In this document: positions 24,709 through 30,025 of the stretch, one piece after another
How the letters are laid out: every line of letters begins with the position of its first letter
Position numbering within the stretch: the first letter of the stretch is position 1
Source of the DNA: CADCTB01 sp964479465
GTDB lineage: Bacteria; Actinomycetota; Acidimicrobiia; Acidimicrobiales; AC-14
DNA: 30,025 bases
Direction of reading: 5' to 3'
Assembly (NCBI GenBank): GCA_964479465.1
Contig: CAYZMG010000052.1
Location: 1 to 30,025, forward strand
Position numbers and translations under genes: made by a program
Notes under the pieces: generated by a model
Databases searched by the model: none
What the model was told of the DNA's origin: nothing
Seen by the model: the letters and a program-made list of their open reading frames with translations, nothing else

Positions 24709-24903
24709 CTATCGGACCGACTTCTGGACCTTGCCGGCCTTGATGCACGACGTGCAGACCGACAACCGCTTGGGCGTGCCGTTGACCACTGCCCGGATCC
24801 TCTGGATGTTCGGGTTCCAGCGCCGGCGCGTGCGCCGGTGCGAGTGGCTCACGGCCATACCGAAACTCGGGTGTTTTCCACATACTTGACAGACCGCGGC
24901 CAT
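24709..24903 (-). CDS. rpmB: Ribosomal protein L28, zinc-binding (C+) form
   Basis: 64 aa. MAAVCQVCGKHPSFGMAVSHSHRRTRRRWNPN is the L28 N-terminus (given as a motif), with a zinc ribbon C5-x2-C8 and a second CxxC pair (VCTSC, about residues 50-53). Four Cys mark the C+ form, which in actinobacteria is often replaced by a C- paralogue under zinc starvation. It is divergent from the FakA-like gene with only 45 bp between, as in Mycobacterium (rpmB / DAK gene / recG). The start is supported by TACCCT 8 nt upstream. Confidence 0.96.
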   Translation of the reverse strand: MAAVCQVCGKHPSFGMAVSHSHRRTRRRWNPNIQRIRAVVNGTPKRLSVCTSCIKAGKVQKSVR

Positions 24904-24911
24904 GGGGGACA

Positions 24912-24917
24912 AGGGTA
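24912..24917 (-). promoter_or_regulatory. -10 hexamer TACCCT, rpmB
   Basis: It lies 8 nt upstream of ATG 24903, on the minus strand. Leaderless rpmB mRNA predicted. Confidence 0.45.
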
Positions 24918-24935
24918 GTCGACCGGGGTGCCCAC

Positions 24936-24941
24936 TACGAT
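24936..24941 (+). promoter_or_regulatory. -10 hexamer TACGAT, FakA-like gene
   Basis: It lies 7 nt upstream of ATG 24949. Together with TACCCT it gives two back-to-back promoters in 45 bp. Confidence 0.5.
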
Positions 24942-24948
24942 TCCGCCG

Positions 24949-26544
24949 ATGGAGAAGCTGGCCCCCGAGCACCTGCGCGCCACCATGGTCGCCTACCGAG
25001 ACCTGCTGCGGCGCCACCGCGAGCGGCTCAACCGGCTCAACGTCTATCCGGTGCCCGACGGAGACACCGGCACCAACATGGCGCTGACGCTGGAGTCGGT
25101 GGTGTCGGGTCTGGAAGACACCGACGACGCCGGCGTGCAGAAGGCGGTGATCCACGGGTCGCTCATGGGCGCCCGGGGTAACTCCGGCGTCATCCTGTCC
25201 CAGATCCTGCGGGGCCTGGCCGAGGGCATGGGTGGCGGAGAGGTCGACGCCGGCGGCGTGGCCGACGCCCTCCTCGGCGCCAGCCGGCTGGCCGACGCCG
25301 CTGTCATGCGCCCGGTGGAGGGCACGATCCTCACCGTCGCCCGCGACGCCGCCGGCGCGGCCGCCGGCGCCCGCGACGCCGGGCTGGTCGAGATGCTGGA
25401 CGCGGTGGCGGCGGCGGCGGCCGCGTCCCTGGAGCACACTCCCCATCTCCTGCCGGTCCTGGCCGAGGCCGGCGTGGTCGACGCCGGCGGCGCCGGCTTC
25501 GTCCTCCTCGTCGACGCGCTACTCCACGTGGCCGACGGGCGTGCGCTCCCCGAGCCGGTCGACGACGGCTCGCCTGTGGTGGCGGTCACTCCGGCCATGG
25601 ACGCCGACGACGCACACCATGGGGCCGGCGACGGCGGCCGCTATGAGGTCATGTACTTCCTGGAGGCGCCCGACGAGGCGATCGAGGGCTTCAAGCAGGC
25701 ATGGGACGCCATTGGCGACTCGATCGTGGTCGTCGGCAACGACGGGCTGTGGAACTGCCACATTCACACCGACGACATCGGCGCCTCGATCGAGGCCGGC
25801 CTCGACGCCGGCGGCAGGCCCCACACGATCCGGGTCACCGACCTGGAGCAGCAGGTGGCCGAGGAGCGAAAGAAGCGCGAACACGTCGCCACCGCGGTGG
25901 TCGCCGTGGGCGCCGGCGAGGGTGTCGACGACATCCTTCGATCACTCGGGGTCCAGGAGGTGGTGGCCGGCGGCCAGTCCATGAACCCCTCGACCGCCCA
26001 GATCCTCGACGCCATCGAGGCGGCCACCGGCGACAGCGTCATCGTGCTGCCCAACAACAAGAACGTCGTCCCCGTGGCCGAGCAGGCCGCCAAGCTGGCC
26101 TCCCGCCCGGCCCGGGTCGTCCCCACGAGGAGCGTGGCCGAGGGGCTGGCGTCGTTGCTCGACTACGACCCGACGGCCGGCGTCGACCGCAACGTCACCG
26201 CCATGGTCGAGGCGGCGACCAGGGTGGCGTGGGGCGAGGTCACCCGGGCCGTGCGCGACGCCAGCACGCCGGCCGGCGCCGTGAAGGAGGGCGACTGGCT
26301 GGGGTTGGACCACGGCAAGATCGCCGTTGTCGCCGCCGACCTCGCCGGCGCCGGCTGCGGCCTGCTCGACCGGCTCGTCGAGGTCGACCATCACGAGGTG
26401 GTGACGGTGATCGCCGGCGACGGTGCCGATGAGCGGGCCACCGAGGCGTTGTGCGTATGGCTGGCCGAGCACCGCCCCGAGGTGGCGGTCGAGGTGCACG
26501 ATGGCGGCCAGCCCCTCGCCGCCTACCTCTTCAGCGCGGAGTGA
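24949..26544 (+). CDS. DAK-domain (FakA/YloV-like) kinase
   Basis: 531 aa. The N-terminal DhaL-type nucleotide domain (about 5-200) has NVYPVPDGDTGTNM (31-44) with the Mg-ATP Asp pair and GARGNSGVILSQI. A central segment (HIHTDDIGASIEAG) and the C-terminal FakA-type part with LPNNKN follow. FakA phosphorylates fatty acids held by FakB; actinobacterial members next to rpmB and recG are untested but share the layout. No DegV/FakB gene is adjacent. ATG 24949 is chosen over GTG 24928 because of the TACGAT hexamer and the family N-terminus. It overlaps recG by 4 bp (GTGA). Confidence 0.92.
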   Translation: MEKLAPEHLRATMVAYRDLLRRHRERLNRLNVYPVPDGDTGTNMALTLESVVSGLEDTDDAGVQKAVIHGSLMGARGNSGVILSQILRGLAEGMGGGEVDAGGVADALLGASRLADAAVMRPVEGTILTVARDAAGAAAGARDAGLVEMLDAVAAAAAASLEHTPHLLPVLAEAGVVDAGGAGFVLLVDALLHVADGRALPEPVDDGSPVVAVTPAMDADDAHHGAGDGGRYEVMYFLEAPDEAIEGFKQAWDAIGDSIVVVGNDGLWNCHIHTDDIGASIEAGLDAGGRPHTIRVTDLEQQVAEERKKREHVATAVVAVGAGEGVDDILRSLGVQEVVAGGQSMNPSTAQILDAIEAATGDSVIVLPNNKNVVPVAEQAAKLASRPARVVPTRSVAEGLASLLDYDPTAGVDRNVTAMVEAATRVAWGEVTRAVRDASTPAGAVKEGDWLGLDHGKIAVVAADLAGAGCGLLDRLVEVDHHEVVTVIAGDGADERATEALCVWLAEHRPEVAVEVHDGGQPLAAYLFSAE

Positions 26545-28652
26545 GCGGGCGCCGGCTCGGCCAGCTGGCGATCATCCCTGTCTCCGAGCTCAAGGGCGTC
26601 GGCGACAAGAAGGCCGAGGGTCTCGAGGCGATGGGGATCAAGACGGTCCTCGACCTCCTCACCCACTACCCGCGCCGCTACCTCGACCGCACCCGCCAGG
26701 AGTCGATCGCCGGCCTCAAGGAGCACGAGGAAGCCATGGTCCTGGCCACGGTGAAGCGGGTCCAGTCCCGCCGCACCCGCCAGCGCCGGGCCATGGTCGA
26801 TGTCGACGTGTTCGACGGTTCCAGCTACCTCCACGTCGTCTTCTTCAACCAGCCGTGGCGGGCCAAGCAGCTGGCCGTGGGCACCCAGGCCGTCTTCTTC
26901 GGGAAGATGGAGCGCTTCAAGGGCCGTCCCCAGATGACCAATCCCGTCGTGGACCTGGTCGGGGACCGCACCGGAAAGATCGTGCCCATCTACCAGCAGT
27001 CGGAGAAGGCCGGTCTGGCCACGTGGGAGCTGGCCGCCTTCATCGAGGAGGCGCTGCTGCGGGCCGGCCCCATGGCCGATCCGCTCCCCGATGAGTGGCG
27101 GGACCGCCTCGATGTCGTCGACCGCACGTGGGCGTTCCGGTCGATCCACAACCCGGAGTCGATGGCCGCGGCCCAGGCCGCCCGCCGGCGGCTGGTGGTG
27201 GATGAGCTCCTGCGCCTGCAACTGGCCCTGGTCATGCGCAAGCGGGCCGTCGAGCGGGAATCCAAGGGCATCCGGCATGTCGTTCAGGGTGAACTGGTCC
27301 GGCGCTTCCACGCCGGCCTGCCCTTCCCGCTCACCGGTGCCCAGCAGCGGGCCATCGCCGAGATCGCCGCCGACCTGGCCGGGGTCCACCCGATGCACCG
27401 GCTGCTCCAGGGCGACGTGGGGTCGGGCAAGACGCTGGTGGCGGTCACCGCCCTGCTCATGGCGGTTCAGGGTGGGTTCCAGGGCGCCTTCATGGCCCCC
27501 ACCGAGGTGCTGGCCGAGCAGCACGGGCTGTCCGTGCGCCACGTGCTCGGCGGCCTGACCGTTCCCGACGAGGGCACGCTCACCGGCGACCGGCCGCTGC
27601 GGGTGGAGCTCATCACCAATCGCACGCCGGCGGGGGAGCGCACCCGCATCCTCGCCGGCCTCGCCGACGGCACCGCCGACCTGCTGATCGGTACCCACGC
27701 CCTGCTGGAGGAGAAGGTGGGCTTCCGGGCGCTGGGCGTCATCGTCATCGATGAGCAGCACCGCTTCGGCGTCGAGCAGCGAGCCGCCCTGCGGGGCAAG
27801 GGCGACGACCCCGACGTCCTTGTCATGACGGCCACGCCCATCCCCCGCACCGCGGCCATGACCGTGTACGGGGACCTCGACGTCACCGTGCTCGACGAGA
27901 TGCCACCCGGGCGCTCGCCCGTGCTCACGAAGTGGGCCCGGGGCGACCTGGAGGAGGCGGAGGCCTACGGGCGGGTGTCGGCCGAGGTTGCTGCCGGCCG
28001 CCAGGCCTACGTGGTGTGCCCGCTGGTCGAGGAGTCCGAGAAGGTCCAGGCCAAGGCGGCCACGGTGGAGTTCGCCCGCCTTCGCGACGAGGTGTGGCCC
28101 GACCTCCGGCTGGCGCTTCTCCACGGCCAGATGCCGTCGAAGGAGAAGGAGGCCGTCATGGCCTCGTTCCGGGCCGGCGAGCTCGACGTGCTGGTGGCCA
28201 CCACGGTGATCGAGGTGGGCGTCGACGTCCCCAACGCCACGGTGATGATCATCGAGGACGCCGACCGCTTCGGCATGGCCCAGCTCCACCAGCTCCGCGG
28301 CCGGGTGGGCCGGGGCGCCGAGCAGTCGTGGTGCTACCTGCTGGGCGCGGCCACCACGCCGGACTCCGAGACCCGCCTCAAGGCCATCGAGACCAGCACC
28401 GACGGCTTCGAGCTGGCCGAGATCGACCTGGAGATCCGTGGCGAGGGCACGGTGCTGGGCACCCGCCAGAAGGGCCAGAGCGACCTCAAGCTGGCCAGCC
28501 TGCGCCGCGACAAGGAGTGGGTGGCGCGGGCCCGTGAGGTGGCGTTCGCCATCGTCGACTCCGATCCCACCCTCGCCGGCCACGAGGTGCTTCAGGAAGA
28601 GCTGCGCCTCCTGGTCGAGCCGGAGGAAGCGGAATTCCTTTTCAAGAGCTAA
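26541..28652 (+). CDS. recG: ATP-dependent DNA helicase RecG
   Basis: 703 aa from GTG 26541. The N-terminal wedge domain (LKGVGDKKAEGLEAMGIKTV, then LLTHYPRRYLDR) is followed by the SF2 helicase: Walker A GDVGSGKT, DEQHRFGV (the DEQH box), TATPIPRT, LHGQMP and RGRVGRG. RecG regresses stalled replication forks. It is a little shorter than the E. coli protein (693) plus extension. It shares 4 bp with the FakA-like gene, which is the Mycobacterium order, so the two are co-translated. The usual downstream rsmD-coaD is replaced by a Wzz-like gene here. Confidence 0.97.
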   Translation: MSGRRLGQLAIIPVSELKGVGDKKAEGLEAMGIKTVLDLLTHYPRRYLDRTRQESIAGLKEHEEAMVLATVKRVQSRRTRQRRAMVDVDVFDGSSYLHVVFFNQPWRAKQLAVGTQAVFFGKMERFKGRPQMTNPVVDLVGDRTGKIVPIYQQSEKAGLATWELAAFIEEALLRAGPMADPLPDEWRDRLDVVDRTWAFRSIHNPESMAAAQAARRRLVVDELLRLQLALVMRKRAVERESKGIRHVVQGELVRRFHAGLPFPLTGAQQRAIAEIAADLAGVHPMHRLLQGDVGSGKTLVAVTALLMAVQGGFQGAFMAPTEVLAEQHGLSVRHVLGGLTVPDEGTLTGDRPLRVELITNRTPAGERTRILAGLADGTADLLIGTHALLEEKVGFRALGVIVIDEQHRFGVEQRAALRGKGDDPDVLVMTATPIPRTAAMTVYGDLDVTVLDEMPPGRSPVLTKWARGDLEEAEAYGRVSAEVAAGRQAYVVCPLVEESEKVQAKAATVEFARLRDEVWPDLRLALLHGQMPSKEKEAVMASFRAGELDVLVATTVIEVGVDVPNATVMIIEDADRFGMAQLHQLRGRVGRGAEQSWCYLLGAATTPDSETRLKAIETSTDGFELAEIDLEIRGEGTVLGTRQKGQSDLKLASLRRDKEWVARAREVAFAIVDSDPTLAGHEVLQEELRLLVEPEEAEFLFKS

Positions 28653-28702
28653 GTGGGCGCCGGGACACGATGCAGCCGGGGGCGGCCCCATGGCCGTGGG
28701 GG

Positions 28703-28708
28703 TAGCGT
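28703..28708 (+). promoter_or_regulatory. -10 hexamer TAGCGT, Wzz-like gene
   Basis: It lies 6 nt upstream of ATG 28715, so the gene has its own promoter after recG. A short GC hairpin (CGGCC-CCAT-GGCCG) lies upstream, near 28684-28697. Confidence 0.4.
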
Positions 28709-28714
28709 TCTTGG

Positions 28715-29383
28715 ATGTCAGTGCGGCGGTGGATCGCCATGACCGGGATCGTCGTAGCGGTCGCCGGCGGAACGGGGGCGACAGTGGGTGCCGCGTCCGA
28801 GTTCGAGGCCCAGGTGTCCCTGCTGCACGAAGGGCCTCAGGCCCAGCGTCTGCCCCCGCAGCTTCTCGATGAACGCGAACGGTTTCTTCACTCGCCGGAG
28901 GTAAGGGACCTCGTTCGCTCCCGCCTGGGTGAGACACCCCCGGTGCGGGGTTCGGCAGCCACGGACGGCACCGTCTTCGTGCGCAGCCGTGGTGCCACCC
29001 CGGAGCGGGCCGCCGAGGCAACGAAGTCGTATGCCGCCTCATACGTTGACGTGATGCGGCGACAGATCGAAGCCCAAGCTTCGACTGCGGCCGAGACCAT
29101 CCGGCGCAAGACCGACCAGATCAGGTCGCAGCTCGAGTCGGCGGAAGAGCCGCAACGCACGTCCCTGGTCGGGCTTCTCGGGCTCTTCAACACCCAACTG
29201 GACGGGCTGGAACTCGACCTTTACGGGCCCCGCGTGGTTGATTTCACTCCCGCTGAACCAGTTGACCACCGCTCCCGGGGCGCTTGGTTCGTGGCTGCTC
29301 TCGGCGCAACTGTGGGCGTCGGCGCCGCCGTATCGGCTCGCAGATCGGGCTGGCGTCGCCCCGCTGTGGTGTCGGGAGAATGA
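28715..29383 (+). CDS. Wzz-like polysaccharide co-polymerase-type membrane protein
   Basis: 222 aa. A TM helix at about 6-26, a periplasmic/extracytoplasmic helical domain (about 27-185) and a second TM helix (about 190-208) give the Wzz/PCP topology. The segment RGATPERAAEATKSYAASYVDVM (about 95-117, a motif) is typical of chain-length regulators, as is the Pro-containing stretch (FTPAEPVD) before TM2. Such proteins set the chain length of polysaccharides; no glycosyltransferase, Wzx, Wzy or tyrosine kinase is in view, though the window ends soon after. Only the topology and the pattern support the assignment. Confidence 0.65.
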   Translation: MSVRRWIAMTGIVVAVAGGTGATVGAASEFEAQVSLLHEGPQAQRLPPQLLDERERFLHSPEVRDLVRSRLGETPPVRGSAATDGTVFVRSRGATPERAAEATKSYAASYVDVMRRQIEAQASTAAETIRRKTDQIRSQLESAEEPQRTSLVGLLGLFNTQLDGLELDLYGPRVVDFTPAEPVDHRSRGAWFVAALGATVGVGAAVSARRSGWRRPAVVSGE

Positions 29384-29511
29384 GGATGGGGCAGCAGGTG
29401 GTGGGTCAAGATCTGGCAGCGGGATGGATGAGGGATCCCTCGGGCCGGCACTTCGACGACGATTCCCCGAACCACGCAGGCGCCCATCACCCAGCCTGGG
29501 GCATCGGCTGA
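29380..29511 (+). pseudogene. DUF2510-like remnant followed by Thr/Pro-rich frameshifted linker
   Basis: A frame begins with ATG 29380 (overlapping the Wzz-like stop as ATGA) or ATG 29386, which has GGGAG 7 nt upstream. It encodes LAAGWMRDPSGRH, a close match to the GWYPDPxGRH start of DUF2510, then loses the pattern and stops at 29511. In the +1 frame from about 29450 to 29640 the DNA encodes a Thr/Pro/Ser-rich linker (TTIPRTTQAPITQPG). This looks like a DUF2510-linker protein broken by a frameshift and deletion. Confidence 0.4.
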
Positions 29512-29945
29512 TCCTGCGGCTCCGGACACCACGTCGGTGACGGCGCCGGTAACCGTGCCCGGCAGCCAGTCGCCCGTCACCAGTCCGCCGTCCGTCGACC
29601 CTCCACCCACGGTGCCACAACCGGGCCAGCGGACGGCAGGTTCCCTTAATTTCCACCACCTCGTAGGAGCTGGATTTCGCCGGAGATTGAGTTGCCGTTG
29701 GGGCGGCGTTGATTCGGCTGTGGTCAGATCATCTTCGGCGCCTCGCCTGCCCAGTCCGCCGCTGGACAGGTTGAGGCGCCCTCTCTGCGAGGGGCGGTCA
29801 GGTCACCAGCGCCGGTCGCGGTGGTTCGCCGGCGCCAGTGACGGTGCCCGTGGCGGCCGACGCATGGCCTCGTCGCGGCCATGTTGAAGACCCCTGCCGT
29901 GATGAGGGTCGTTTCCGGCGAGTCGCCGGCGGGGAGGACCAACGG
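29512..29945. other. 434 bp without a convincing gene
   Basis: The first 130 bp continue the Thr/Pro-rich frameshifted linker of the remnant gene. The rest has lower GC pockets (CTTAATTTCC) and no frame with protein-like content. A perfect hairpin CCGGCG-AGT-CGCCGG at 29915-29929 lies just before the Shine-Dalgarno of the next gene. Confidence 0.5.
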
Positions 29946-30025
29946 ATGAGCGTCCACGACAGCACCGAGCAGGACACTGCTCTCGCCGGCGCCGGCGCGT
30001 CGCTGAGCGAGGCGGGGTGCACACC
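29946..30025 (+). CDS. 5' end of an unidentified gene, running off the right edge
   Basis: ATG 29946 with a strong GGGGAGG (29931-29937) 8 nt upstream opens a frame of 26 codons to the window edge (MSVHDSTEQDT ...). The Ser/Asp/Glu/Ala-rich start is uninformative. The Shine-Dalgarno and frame make the start likely; identity is unknown. It lies just after a hairpin, and its start overlaps a short upstream frame that stops at 29949. Confidence 0.5.
   Translation, partial: MSVHDSTEQDTALAGAGASLSEAGCT

Noticed and set aside
26523..29042. An 839-codon minus frame antisense to recG
   Set aside because: Composition of a shadow frame (Leu/His/Gly/Arg-rich), no start signal, fully opposite a certain gene.
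29724..29957. Leftward frames near the right edge
   Set aside because: They lack start signals and overlap the rightward start at 29946, which has a strong Shine-Dalgarno.

Overview
The window is a very GC-rich chromosomal segment of an actinobacterium. The evidence is a GC-dominated third codon position, a fused Kgd-type 2-oxoglutarate enzyme, a UvrD helicase with an HRDC tail (UvrD2 type), a zinc-binding (C+) L28, a LmbE/Mca-like deacetylase and actinobacterial promoter style. The overall look (small conserved actinobacterial proteins, mixed synteny) would fit a deep-branching class such as Acidimicrobiia, but that placement is inference. A run of 10 N at 11757-11766 inside uvrD2 shows that this is a draft scaffold. 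I saw no rRNA, tRNA, IS element, prophage, CRISPR array or integrase.

Layout. 1-2400: the 5' end of a leftward gene; a two-gene rightward unit coding for a degenerate SIS domain fused to a HypC-like hydrogenase chaperone, then a GmhA-like SIS protein; a convergent pair coding for a PARP-finger-like mini protein and a Cys-rich MerR regulator. 2400-2640: a probable small RNA ending in a textbook intrinsic terminator. 2637-8000: a membrane Ser/Thr kinase-like protein whose HRD catalytic Asp is replaced, divergent from kgd. 8000-10450: a NYN-S1 RNase-like protein with a histone-like Lys/Ala tail, then xth. 10500-12955: uvrD2 and a stand-alone sigma region 4 protein. 13125-15966: a rightward run of a HAD nucleotidase, a double ACT protein, peptide deformylase, a PH-SHOCT membrane protein and a DUF1697 protein. 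15985-17418: a GH1 glycosidase. 17475-17995: a decayed gene. 18008-19229: a PIG-L deacetylase and a small membrane protein. 19251-21567: a leftward operon of a CSD-like protein, pckG and a stand-alone Lrp ligand-binding domain. 21554-24202: thiL, thiD and a membrane protein. 24357-24903: rpmB and a small unknown gene, leftward. 24949-28652: a FakA/DAK-type kinase and recG. 28715-30025: a Wzz-like protein, a DUF2510-like remnant, about 430 bp of non-coding or decayed DNA and the 5' end of a new gene.

Central metabolism is well represented: Kgd (TCA), PEPCK (gluconeogenesis or anaplerosis), thiamine diphosphate synthesis by ThiL and ThiD (the cofactor Kgd needs) and a fatty-acid-kinase-like protein. 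DNA repair genes (xth, uvrD2, recG) are interleaved.

The most general signal is regulatory. Twelve gene starts, and perhaps a thirteenth, have a TANNNT hexamer 6-10 nt upstream of the start codon and mostly no Shine-Dalgarno. This predicts widespread leaderless transcription and settles several start codons. Other candidates of note are the HypC-SIS fusion, the pseudokinase opposite kgd, the NYN-S1-tail protein, the putative sRNA and several hairpins placed exactly at start codons.
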